From contig OY987265.1 of the NCBI GenBank assembly GCA_963920665.1, forward strand, positions 12,715,001 through 12,779,000: a DNA stretch of 64,000 bases, read 5' to 3'. The translations under genes were made by a program, and so were the position numbers. Shown piece after piece: positions 23,636-35,486 of the stretch; the first letter of the stretch is position 1; the number at the start of each line of letters is the position of its first letter. The stretch is from Straminergon stramineum. Its lineage: Eukaryota > Streptophyta > Bryopsida > Hypnales > Calliergonaceae. The notes below the pieces were generated by a model. The model had not been told where the DNA came from. It did no database searches and was given only the letters and a program-made list of their open reading frames with translations.

Positions 23636-26600
23636 GCCATATTCGTTATACTGAGACTTTTTGCAGATTTTGAGACAAAATGCTAATTATTGGAAAATCC
23701 ATTTAAAAAAATAGTAATTGAAATTAAAAATAAATAATGCTCAAATAGTGATCCTGTAATGAAATTCTAAAAGTTGGTGTTGTTACTTATTTATAAAAAA
23801 ATACCAGTAAAGAAATAAAATGGTTTATCCTCGAGTCGAGGATAAAATTGAAACTGTGAAAGGTCTCAATATAACGAATATGGCCTTTATATATATATAT
23901 ATATTCACATAGATAGGTGTGATGTAGGTCAAATCTTGAAGTTATCTAGTGAGACACTTCAATTTGTTCTTTGACATATTTTTGATATTCCATTAGTAAT
24001 TCAATAGGGAAGACCAAACATCACCACCAAATATAGTATAAATAGTAATACAGCCCAATTGTCATGAATGATTTACAAGAAAACCACTACATCATCACAT
24101 GTATCATGTAAGTGCCATCATTTATGTAGGTGTGATGCAACTCAAATCTTCAAGTTATTTAACAAGGCATTTCAAATAGGATTGTTTTCCTTGACTTCGC
24201 AATATATCATCTAACAAGACATCCACCACTGAGAATAAAGCCTTTGTTTGTCTAATATGGTCAACATCACTCAGTGTTGCCCATATCAATATACATTTGC
24301 CCTCTTGGCCTAACTAGAAGTTAGTATGAAAGCACTTGTTTGGGGCCCTATATCTACAAACACCCCAAATGACATGTCCTAAACCCTCCCCTTCAGGCCT
24401 TCACTAATCACAATATGCTACAAAGGACAACAATAGTTATCGCAAGGTAAAAATGAAAATGACGATAATTTTTTTAATTGTACTACATTAAGTATACTAA
24501 ACCAAGGTCTAATTTGACATATGGCACTACATGACAACAAAGGCCTAAACCAAAACTTATGTCAAACAAGACAACCTTGCTAAATTATAAATGTCAACTT
24601 GAGTTTCATTTTAAATGCTTTGGTTTTAACATATATATTATGCAATTGCAACAATCAATCAATTTTATTTTATTACTATAAATTTGAAAAACTCTATACG
24701 AAATTTGAATAGATGAATCTGGATATAAAATGATAGTATTTACTTATCACTGGGATTTAAAACCATAAAGAATTTAAATTGAATGTAGTGCCTATTGGAT
24801 CTAGACACTTCTTAACCATATAGAAATATTGTAAAAAATTGAATTATGAGTATTTTAAACAAAATTATTTTAAAAATTCAATTTACATAAAGAAAATTTG
24901 ATTTTATCTATGAAAATCAAAATAGAACATTTATTGTATGCATAAAGTACCTTAATTTTGTGGCTTTGAAGTTCATGCTCACTATGTACACATGTGCTTG
25001 TCATGGAAGATAAATCTTTTTGTAAAGCAAGTGCCCTTTCCTCCTATAAATACAATTATTACCTTGTTTATTTTTGGAAAGTGTAGATCATCTTTATAAC
25101 ATATTGTGGTGATTTTTTTCATGCTATTCAATGTCAAAAAAGGATTAAATATTATGAGGAGGATAATCAAGTTTGAAATTCTATAATTCAAACCTTGTTG
25201 ATAACCATAAAATGGTCAAAATTTCTTACAAATAATATTTTATAACACATCATTTTTTGGAATGGTATCTTGATAATTAGGACATATTATATACAAATTT
25301 AATTGGTTATAACGTATCATACCACTTTTGTAAGATTAGAAGCATGTGCACATTTTAAATTCCTAATACAAGCAATAATATATGATTAACTAGTAAGTTT
25401 GAGATACTTTAATAACTTTGTTGGAGCATAAATTCTTCGAATATATTTTTAGTAACAAATGTCATATTTAATGAGCAATTGTTTCTTCCAGAATCTATAA
25501 GAATTGTTTTTTGAAGTGTTTTTATTTTAACATATTCCATATTAAAGAAGTTTTGAAAATTCAAATTACTAGGCAATGAATGCAACTAATTAATTATGTG
25601 TATATATAACTTGTACTTCAAGAAATGCTAGATTGATGTATATTGTACTTCTAGATTAAATTGTGTTGTACAACTATTTTTTAAGTTGATATTTAGCATA
25701 AAATTAAGTCAATATGATTAATGATTTTTTTTTTCATTTTTGAAATAGAAGATATTCAAAAAAATTCATTTGAGCCAAATTCTCTTAAACATTGATAGAT
25801 TAAACATCAAGATTTTATAAATATGTACATAAATGTTCTTGTGAGCTCTTCACTAGTAATTTTTGTATGTATAACAGAAAAATATTTAAAAAATATAATA
25901 TCATCAAATATTCAAAAAAATTAAATAGGAATAATCTAAATTTAATAATTAATTTATTATATTTTAGACATGTTTTAACTAAATTGAAAACTATCTTGAA
26001 AAGACTTTTTAATGTCAAAGAGTATTTATACTTTGTAGCATCATAAATAACATTTTTATTTATGAATAAGCTTTAAAAAATTAAAAGTATTATACATGAA
26101 GACATGAAAATTATTAAAAATAAAATAAAATTAGTAATGAATAAAACATCCAAGATGTTTCCTTACATCATTTCATCTTGTAGGCTTGTAAAATTTAATT
26201 GAACTTGCTCTTGGGCTTTGTGACCCATCTTTAATTTTTCAATCTACATGAATTACAATATATTTATTACAAGTCCAATGTACAATTAATTTTCCAATTC
26301 AACATACACCAATATAACTATGAAGCATTTGAAAGCCTACTACCTACAATATTTGTCCTTGTTCCTTGAGTTTGTTAAATACCACACACGTATGATGCAA
26401 TTTTCAAGTATACTATCTCAGCATACTAAATTTGAATAAGAGAACAAATTTGATTTTTCTACAAAAAGTTTGGAAATTGTAATGCTCCATTCATATACAC
26501 TTCACTTGAAAGCTGACTATCTGAAATTTTTTGAAATGCACAATCTAGTAAAAAAAGGCACAATTTTACAAATTGTTCAACTATTCTTCCTACAAAACAT

Positions 26601-26861
26601 GTAATACATACTTGGAACTTTTAAAGCTTTAACCTCATAGTATAAAAATCTTGGTAGGTGAACTTATTATTGACATATTTTTCATTGAAAGTAATTTACC
26701 ATGAGAGAAAGATCCACTTTTGCAAACTTTAGCTCACTTTCAACTTGGTTCTTACTTGATTTCTCCTACAATGCCAAAAAGTCAACAAAATTCAAAAGAA
26801 ATTATTTGAAACGGTTCAAGAAATTCTTCATCACATATGACATTTAATTTGCTTCATTTAG

Positions 26862-26915
<54 letters not shown>

Positions 26916-29900
26916 GGAAGTAATTGAGAAAATAGGACATGTAGTAGAATAGAGTAGATATAAAATCACATTGTAAAACTTTTAAAAAATCCGTGTAGTT
27001 TAAAATTATTAGTTGCAAATTTTTTTTTGTTGTTAATGGTGTATTGCAATTGTGCTTGGACTTTTGTAAGAAGATTATAGTGTCAAATCCAATAAGACAA
27101 CAAAATTGCCATTTATAGAGCACAAATTGTAAGGTATGTCACTCTTTAATGTAATTGGGTGTTTTTACTTATATTCTTGGAGATGGATGTAGGATCACTT
27201 ACATTTGCTAGATTTGACTGTAATTCTATTATTTTGTCATCAAGAGCTTGAACTTTCACCCGTTCATCAAACAATTGTTGGACATAATGTGCTTTCTCTT
27301 GAACTCCTTCAGATATTTTCTTTTGAAGTTCAAATTCCTAATTGGAAAAAAATATTCAAGTTTGTCAACTATTGGCAATCAATTCATCATGCATTCATGA
27401 AAAATTGATGTGTTAGCTAGAGAATATTAAGGTGGATTATTGTAATTCCAACAAAGAATCAAATATTTTCTTATATACATTCAAGAAATACATTTGAAGG
27501 TCAAAGTGTAATCTTTACTATTCAAAAAACCAATAGAGAATTTTCTTTTGGGGAGCATGTACTCTAGGATACATTTTGGTCCTAAAATGTACTTGGAGGA
27601 TATAACTAACAAAGATTGTATTCCTTGTTGGAATTAGAATTACTCAACTTACTATTTTCTCTTCATTGAGAAATACATTTGACATAATCTACCACAATAC
27701 AAAGAGAGACTAAATTTACCACAATGCACAATAAGAAGACTAGTTTTCAAATGAGAATTTAGCTAGGTGAACTATACATTGAACACTCCATTCAAGTTGA
27801 GCACATCTAAATTAAAAAAAATTAAATGCACGAGTAAGTACATTGTGATTGACAATAGGAGGTTATTAATATAAAACCCTTTGGACTTACAACAATAGAA
27901 TTAATTCTTGACACAAAATACAAATGTCTAAAATGATCTAATGAGTAACCAACCTTGTCTTGCCATTCAGATTCAAGATTAGCATGATTTTGACAACATT
28001 CTTCAAATTTTGTTGCATGCTCTTCCTACCACATTTCATTATTTTTATTCAAAATTTAGAATAATCTACATAACCACATATTCCATTTGTGATAACAACA
28101 TCAAATAAATGGCAATTCAATAACCTTTGAAAAAAAATTCAATTTATAAGGTTGGTAATTTCATCAAATGGGTCTATGCTAGGGAACTCATTCCTGACTT
28201 TTGGCTATTTGAGTAAGTTTTATTAATCTAATGGACAAAGTTTTCTACTTATGACCTAACCATAGCCTTTCTATAAGAAAACACCATGAGAAAACACCCC
28301 TATAGGAAGAGGTCCCCTACCCTCTATAAGGTAAACCAACCCATGATGGGCAAATTGCCTAATGTAGACACCTAGAAAACCACCCATTTCAATCTTACAT
28401 CAATCCATGGAAGGTTTTTGCTAATAAATGGGATTAAGAATTCGTTGGGTTTGTTAGTGGCTGACATCAATGCCTTGGATGATGTTGATGGAGTTATTAG
28501 TGATTGTTTTAGGACCTTCTACCTTTCTAGTGTAAATTCATTTCAAGAGCTAACTTTTTTATTCCTTTATGTCATGGCCATGTTAAAAATATTGTGACCA
28601 TGTTAGGAAATTTTGAGATTGCTTTAGGTGATTAGATGACCATTATGGGTACACTCTATAGTGATTTTGGGTAGTCTACAGACTGTTTTGGGCCAATTGG
28701 GCAACACACTTCAAATAATCATAACAAGTTGATAATTTGTCAAAAAAATAAAATTTCAATTGCTCTCTACATTTCTCATGTTTATCTTTATATGTATTTT
28801 TTTTTTTTCATTTTTTTCAAAAATATGAACAGAACAAATCAGACATTCTACCTATCATAGGCTAGTTTACCTTATATATGATAAAGAAGATGACATTCAT
28901 AAAATCACCTTTGATTATAGCACCCAAAATACCTTCAACTTCTTGATTTTATCTTTGTGGAGCGCCATCATGTCCTATGTTCAAGATGAAATAAATGAAT
29001 TGAATTATAAAGATTTTAGCACAATGAATAAAGGAGTCAAATTTATTATCATGCTTGTACTATATATTGACAATAGAATCAATGAAAAATATATTTGCAA
29101 AGACAATGGAAGAACAAGTTCGTTTTATCAAGGAAAATCTGAAATATTTGTCATTCACTAAATTTGAACATCCAAATTAAAAAAGTATGTTAAGCAAACC
29201 ACTACTAGAAATTATATCTTGTTTTAGCCAAGGTTCTTTAATGGTTAATAACAATTCTAGGCAAGTTGGATAAACTCTTTGGAAGGAACAAGACATGATT
29301 TCCATATCATTCTAAAGCAATGAAGAGGTCATACCCCCTACATTGTTCACAATACATTATTCTAACATTCACAATACCTTTCTTCACAATGTTAAAGCTC
29401 AACATATATTATAAAGCACACAAGTGATTTGAGTAAAAAATTGCAGGCACTAGCAAAGCTATAATTGATTAAGAATGTCAACATGTGTAAAAAAGAATCT
29501 TATTCATTTGACAAGAGTAATGAGGTAGCTGCTCAAAAATATTATTACACCATAGTCCTTGCTTTGACCCAAGGTAATCCTCACAATGTTCTGTGGCTCC
29601 AATCTTTGAGAGACATCAAATAAACTTTTCAAAGAACATATTAGTTGTGAACACAAGTAAGCTTACACGGTTGTCCACAATATGTTGTGCCACAACACAT
29701 TTTTTCACTCAATGAAAACAAGCTGCTACAAGAGAGGATCTATCCCTTGTATCACACTAACAGCTGACTTTTCAAATAAGGACCAAATAAAATTTTCTCA
29801 CATTCATTGTAAGTGGAGATTCTAACTATACAAAGCCTACTCCCTTCGGTCCAGGGCCAATAAAGACTACACTAATAATGAAATATAATGTTATCTACAC

Positions 29901-32900
29901 TAATTGATTTAAAAATGCAATATGTTTTTACTCTTGATGAACATTTTTGAAGAGTAAACAACATTCACGAAGAGTAAAAACTTTTAGCATTTTAAAATGA
30001 ATTAGCGTAGGAAACACTAAATATCATTATTAGCATACTAAACGGTTCTTATTACCAATAGTAACACCACTTTGTATAGTCAGAAATGAACAAACAAATA
30101 AACTGTAAGAATTATTTAAGTTGCAAAATACACCATCTTATTTACCTCTATGCTTTTGAAATGCGCATCTTTTTCTTTCTGGCAATACTTTTGTAATTCC
30201 ATCTCTCTATCCAGATGATGTTGAGTAGCTGTCAGGACTTCCCTCTGAAAATTTTCTTTCAGATCTCGCACTTCACGTTGTTTTTGCATCTTCTCCCTTC
30301 CTGCCTGCAATAGTTTCCACCAGAAGCCATATATTATGTTTAATTTCTGAGCTAGTTTAGCACCATTTGTGTCTTAAGGACTTATGAAATCACTTTGTCC
30401 CATGGTTGATGTAAACATAAAAAGTTAAGATAGTAAAGATTATTTTTAAAATTAGCAATTGTAATAACTAACTACCGTACTACTTTCACAGTCAAACATT
30501 AAAAGATGAAAACCTGCTTTGCATTAGAGATTTGAGAGTTCATTCTGCAGTCAAACAACCATGTCAGATCTCACCTCTTGTTGCCGTCCTCTAGCCTCCT
30601 CTTTTCGTACTTTTTTGATTTCATTCAACTCCTGAACATCACAAACTCTAATTTCAGATTTAAAATAGTTGCAACGAAGATAAGCACATGTGATTTACTC
30701 AAACAGGGGCTGGAAAGGTAAACATCGACAGAAAGTTGCATAGCTCACTCATATTTGCACTTTTGAACACAAAGAATTGTAAAATTGTAAAATGCTTCAA
30801 CACTTCGAATTCGTTGTGTCCAAAACGTTCCTTCTAATTAATTTATTTTCTCTTGAATTAGCAAATGGGCACAAGGTGTCAGGAGCTCCTGTGAAGAATG
30901 TTATGCAGAGCAGTACTATTTCATTGTGTTCGTTTACCACAAGCATTCAGGAAACTTACATTTGCTGCTCTCTCTTTCATTGATAGAACGGCCTCATACT
31001 CTTTTGTCCTGTCCAATAATTCCGCCCTGGTTCTCTCCAGTTCCCTAGCCCAACCAAATGATACATTGTAAAACATGAAAGGACAAAATTTAGTGATTAA
31101 AGGTGAAATGGTAAAATGGAAGTGGGTTCCCAACATCAGATCCATGTCACTCAGAGTTGAGAATGGAAAATTAATTGCAGAAAATTGACAGCAAGATGGA
31201 TACCTTGTGAGCTTTACGTTGGGTGCACTGTTGTCACGGACTTGGTCTAACGCGTACTCATACTCTCTCATTCTCTGCCACAACCAAGGACAAACAAAAT
31301 TTCATGAAAGTAGGGAAAATTAAAACATAAACATGTTAGTGCTACAGTAGATGGAATTGTAGCAGATATACTAGGATTGAGTCCTCTCCCATTATTGCAA
31401 TTTCATATTTTGCAACTTTAATTCCATGTAGATTCAAACAGTTAGAAACATAATTCATGTTTACTTCAGAGAAGTTACCAACTTTTTGAAGGTTGCCCAC
31501 TTCCTTTTGGGAATGGGATAGTTCTCTCTTGAGTAAAAAAACTTGGCGTTCGGAATCTGCCAAACTTCTTTCGCACGCCTACAATGACATCCTCCCCACA
31601 ATTCTCTTGAGTCTAACCAACAAACAAGAGGAAATAAAGAAAAAAGGAAGACATGCATTGAAGGAGAATAAAAAAACCCTTCCTACCTGAGCTACTCATA
31701 AAGAACTTGAAGACATAGTATCAAAGTAGTAAGCATTAACTACCAAGAGAATGACGGATTGTATTGCTTTCTATATTGCCACATGTAAATGGGCAAGATT
31801 ATTGTGTAGTTATTGCATTTCATAAGGTAGGAACCCGTGCTCATGGGGTCCCTTTCCTGCGTGTTGAAATCCACGCATTACAATGCAACATGACATTCTT
31901 GAATAGTGTTGGCATGGTCCCTGTGCTACAGATCTTATAGGACCAACTCATCTCACATCAAACTCTTCAATAGAATTGAAAGTCCTCCAATAAATCTTAT
32001 GACACTAAAGATGAAATGCTTTCACCAACAATACTCCTAAAGGACACCCAGCCCAGTAATTCAAAATGTTAAGAAGTGCCATCTAACTTCATGAGACTTT
32101 TAGAAATGATATCAATTTCTTGGTTCTATCACAATCAAAGAATAGAGCCCATGAGAACTTGTAAATGCAATTGACTCAAGGTTCAAGGGAGGTATAGGCA
32201 TATCATGAGACCCTGCTGCTTGAAACTTCCACTGACTGTTCTTAACTTATTTTTTACGGTATCAAATTAATACACAGTTGAATGCGCAGAAATCCTTTAA
32301 AAATTTTGGGACAAACCACCGCACAACGAAGTTCCAATCTATGAATTGAAATCACTAAAAAAAAGGCTGAAAACCATGGGAATGAGTTCCCAACCTCAGC
32401 GAAGATAACCTTGCCCAAATCAGTGCAGTTGTGACATGACTGTTTACAGATTTGCATTAAGACTACGTGACGACAGGTAAAGTAGTCAGGCTAACATAGG
32501 CATAATTACCAAACCTGTTTTTGTGTGACAGTGACCTAATTGTGACACAGAACTTGACGACACCAAGATTTTAGACTGAAAATGAATGAGGTTCTTAGAT
32601 GTGTAACAATTAGGACAGCAAACATTAAGGTGTCCATAATTACCAAAGTTATCGTACCTCATTGGACTCCCGAAGTTGTCGCCCACTCTGGTCAGCTGAC
32701 GCAGGTCCACCCGTCAACCGTTGCATAGTTTCTGTGAACTCTTGTAGACGAGTCTGGGCTTCTCTCAATATGTCTTGCATGTTGGTGTCCAGGCATTCTT
32801 CTGACACACACGGCTGCAAAAACAACACCGAGTTATGTCAAGGACTTGCTGCGACTGGAACAAAAGATGTGCCACCTAGCATAAATCTGAAACTCAAGCC

Positions 32901-33467
32901 ACAGGAACAACTGCACTTAATCACAGAAGAAATGCATCTATACCACTCTCGAAGGTTATAGAACATTAATTTTGCACAATGGACAAACACTCTTGACCTA
33001 CAAACAGCAAAGCACTTGTAGCAGTGAAATTGTAAAGGAACAAGAAGGTATTCGCAAGTGTCTTTTCTTCAAAAGAAATGTTTAACTATAAGTTCTATGT
33101 CTCTAGAGGACAATCCGCAATACTATCGTCACTGATCGAATATTCAAAAACCTTATTCCACAATCTTAGAATGCCAGTATTCCTACTACCACATATCATC
33201 ATTCTACTAGATGTAAGAAACAATTATTTGGAAAGATGGGTTCCAATTTCATTGGGAACCATAAATTTCACATTTTTGAACCCTTGGGGTAGAGACAACA
33301 AAAGTCTGCATCATGTATACCTTCCTGGAGGGGTCAGGGTCTCGGAGACCTTCGTCAGGGGTGACGTCGGCGTAGTAGTGCATAAGGCGATTGAGTTGCA
33401 CCAGAGTGCTGTCCAGACGCTCATTGATTGCGGACCAACCCGGTATGACCTCCACTGGACTTCCCAT
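18705..33467 (-). CDS. large coiled-coil protein of unknown family (3' end unresolved)
   Basis: Fifteen minus-strand exons were found: 33467-33321 (from ATG), 32813-32658, 31578-31483, 31274-31204, 31044-30960, 30631-30575, 30304-30146, 28025-27954, 27337-27203, 26765-26700, 26243-26167, 25043-24951, 20645-20562, 20116-19988 and 18815-18705. They encode over 510 residues, almost entirely charged heptad-like coiled coil (E, K, Q, R, L), after a short N-terminal region beginning MGSPVEVIPGWSAINERLDS. Nearly all joins are phase 0. The exons at 31578-31483 and 28025-27954 appear to use the weaker donor GTTGGT. The join from 26167 to 25043 does not keep frame (the first ends in phase 2, the second needs phase 0), so a small exon is probably missing. 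The last exon has a donor-like CAA|GTAAGA; read through, it stops after six codons. The family was not recognised. A centrosomal, basal-body or cytoskeletal role is possible but only a guess from composition. Confidence 0.8.
20317..20400. mobile_element. Stowaway-like MITE (84 bp) in an intron
   Basis: The arms CTCCCTTTGTCTCAAAATAA and, on the other strand, CTCCCTCTACCTCAAAAATA form an inverted repeat, flanked by TA on both sides (20315-20316 and 20401-20402). The CTCCCTCYGT-type end and TA duplication are typical of Stowaway (Tc1/mariner-derived) elements. It lies in the intron between the coiled-coil exons at 20645-20562 and 20116-19988. Confidence 0.7.
22074..23306 (+). mobile_element. TTAA-type non-autonomous element, ~930 bp family, longer copy
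   Basis: The left end CCCCTAAAGTCCCAAGGCC follows TTAG (22070-22073), a one-base-decayed TTAA. The right end, read inward, is CCCCCAAAGTCCTAT, followed by intact TTAA (23307-23310). The interior aligns with the copy at 15111-16033 but is about 300 bp longer and more diverged. It lies in an intron of the coiled-coil gene and encodes no protein of note. Confidence 0.75.
23571..23631. repeat. (TA)n microsatellite, about 61 bp
   Basis: An uninterrupted TA dinucleotide tract of about 30 units immediately precedes the MITE at 23632. A shorter TA tract (about 23889-23902) follows the MITE, so the element sits within, or generated, the TA run. It is intronic. Confidence 0.95.
23632..23888. mobile_element. 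257-bp MITE with 26-bp inverted ends inside a TA tract
   Basis: The left end AAAGGCCATATTCGTTATAC continues with TGAGAC. The right end, read on the other strand, is AAAGGCCATATTCGTTATAT followed by TGAGAC, so the arms differ at one position over 26 bp. TA repeats flank both sides, consistent with a TA target duplication. A perfect internal palindrome, ATCCTCGAGTCGAGGAT, lies near 23827-23843. There is no coding capacity. The close match between arms suggests recent activity. Confidence 0.82.
26864..26911. repeat. (AT)n microsatellite, about 48 bp
   Basis: An uninterrupted AT dinucleotide run in an intron of the coiled-coil gene, upstream in genomic coordinates of the exon at 27337-27203. No inverted repeats were seen around it, unlike the TA tract at 23571. 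Confidence 0.95.
28150..28820 (+). repeat. dispersed repeat, ~650 bp, copy in coiled-coil intron
   Basis: It shares an ordered series of words with 62050-62720, for example ATCAATG(C/T)CTTGG(A/G)TGATG, AGTGTAAATTCA, GACCATTATGG(G/A)TACACT and TTTTGGGTAGTCTA. Both copies end in an AAAATTTCAATT(G/A) stretch. No long open frame or terminal inverted repeats were seen, so the class is unknown. It lies in the intron between the exons at 30304-30146 and 28025-27954. Confidence 0.7.
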
Positions 33468-33481
33468 AGTCCTTGCTTCTC

Positions 33482-35486
33482 CTGCAACATTTCATTAACT
33501 GTTAGGATTTTATCACCTAATCTGTAAAATCCAGCATAATATCCTTGAATTCAGCTCCTCACACCCTAAGCTCGTCTGCTATACAAGGAAGACTCATAGC
33601 ATCTACAATTCAGAGATCCTTAAACTTTTACATTCCCCCACCCACCCACAATATGTTGAGTTCAACATTTGAAAGCAAAGTTAGGAGGTGCAGAGTCATC
33701 ATTCACGATTCCAAAGTTGAATGATTTTAAGTTGCTATAGTCAAAAGCATACAAGCCTGACTCTATTCAAGATTGTTATTAAACCTGACAACATTCTCTG
33801 ACGAGAAGAGGAAGAGAAGGTGAAAGATAGCTCTAAGAACCAGCAAGGAAGGCAACTGCAGAAGCTCCCAAATACAGAATCAGGTGACCAGAAATTCATG
33901 AGCAAAAGGACTCAAAGCTAGTCTGACCCTGAAGTACAACAGGCTTGAAATTGAACTCAGAGGGAAATCTAGAAAAGTTCAATAATGGATCAGGAACTCG
34001 ACTGAGAAAAGGCTGGCAATAGAAGCAAGCTGATTGCAGGGCAAGCGATGCGAAGACCAAGGGATTAAAAGAAGTTTATAGCCTGAGTGAGAAAAGACTA
34101 ACAATCAAGCCTCGAGAAGTTTGTAACCGAAAGTGCAGAAACGCAGAATGTGGCTCAATGTGGAAGCAGACTCACTGGGTTCCTGCAACAACAAACCAGG
34201 AGTGAAAATTGGCAGCAGCAGGAAGGTTTTCGAGCCTGCCTGCCGGCTGAATAGGAGGGCAAAGTCCTGCAGCAGCGCGCAACAGGTTGGTTGCTTTGTG
34301 ATCAGAAGTTGAGTGGCAGAGAATGACACCGGCTGATTGTAGGTGGCCACAACGGCCAACTGAATACCTGCCACCAGTTTCACTTCGGCCGGTTTCCAAG
34401 TACTAAACGGTGTCAATAGTTCAAGACTTGGGCTCCAAGACCTGGGCGAGTTGGCCAAGTTCTACGAGGGCCTAAGACTTTGACATGAGAGATTGAGGCT
34501 TAGAATTGTTCAAAGCGGATTTGGAAAGAAATTGCGAAGTCTCGTTACTGAAATCGTGAACTGGGACAGTCCTAAATTCCTAATGGGTGTGTCTGAATCT
34601 GGTGTGCCAAGGCCACCCTAACTTTCTTCCCACACAATTTCCTGATTCCTGAATGCTCTACTTTGTTTTGTTCGTATTAGAGGGTGTCAAAGCTCACGAC
34701 TGAGAATTGGGCGATTTGATTAACGCAATTTGAAAGTTCTACGAAAGCTGGTACGAGGGGCCTAGTCTTTGGAGGCAAGACTTTGAGACTCAGAGAATGG
34801 AACGAAACAAGAGAAGCATGGCAGAAATCGTGACCTATGACCCCTTATTCTAAAGAATTGGAGAGCTCGTTTCGTGTTAAACCTGTCGCTGCCTGCGCTC
34901 TGGATGTATTCCCTCATCTTGTGGTCAAGAGATCAGCTAGTACCTCCACCATTGGGCACATACACAATAGATCACAAGTGAGCCGATATTCCGGTAATGC
35001 GAAATTATCCTGCCAAAAATATCTACAGTCCAAGACAGCCACCAAGTTACCATCAACCGGAGAGTTTTTTCGGCCTAGAAAATGAAGCTCAAATTCACAG
35101 TTCTCCAAATATCTGATAAGAGTGAAAAATGGTCTGAAGTTACTGCGATTCGAATCAACTCCTAAGATAAGATCTGGAATCTAATTGCTGGTACGATTGA
35201 AATCCAATCGAAAAATATGCATTACAACATTTAAATGCTAAGAATTTAATAATTTCAACTGCACTGACCGCACTCTGCAACCCAGATTGTGCGAAACTAT
35301 TTATGTTGTGCGGCATGTCCTATGCATTTGGACAGAACAAAAAGTGAGCAACCTCCACACGCATAACTGATCGATGACCAACATTGTATCTACCTGAAAA
35401 GCACCCCCCTGAGAACCTCTAAATCCACATTTAACAGAGGAATGCTTCTTCCTTGCAAAAGTCTGCCCTATATCTGCGAAACTCTA
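33482..35486 (-). other. spacer and probable 5' leader of the coiled-coil gene
   Basis: On the minus strand a strong acceptor (TGTTGCAG) ends at 33482, only 14 bases before the ATG at 33467. The transcript therefore probably begins upstream with at least one untranslated exon within this 2-kb spacer. The spacer is GC-richer than the introns. A 117-codon minus-strand frame at 34105-34458 has no coiled-coil character and no known family, and is treated as leader or chance. The PRL1 gene, on the same strand, ends at 35487. Confidence 0.4.

Larger units (their letters stand above)
21949..24590 (+). repeat. degenerate direct repeats, one copy split by a TTAA element
   Basis: The stretch at about 21949-22073 (CCCCAAATGACCTGTCCTAA and onward) matches about 24362-24485 (CCCCAAATGACATGTCCTAA and onward). 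The stretch just after the TTAA element, about 23316-23400 (CACAAGACAACCTTGACT), matches about 24500-24590 (CAAACAAGACAACCTTGCT). The second copy is therefore a near-empty version of the site into which the element at 22074-23306 inserted. A separate pair at about 23510-23990 and 24050-24200 shares GTGTGATG and CAAATCTT(G/C)AAGTTAT. Confidence 0.6.
20646..24950 (-). other. 4.3-kb intron of the coiled-coil gene filled with nested repeats
   Basis: It lies between the exons at 25043-24951 and 20645-20562, both phase 0. No further exon was recognised inside. It holds a TTAA element (22074-23306), a TA microsatellite with an inserted MITE (23571-23905) and two sets of degenerate direct repeats. 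The repeat content explains most of its length. Confidence 0.65.

Noticed and set aside
34105..34458. 117-codon minus-strand open frame between PRL1 and the coiled-coil gene
   Set aside because: No family similarity and no in-frame splice link to the coiled-coil ATG exon could be shown; more likely leader or spacer.
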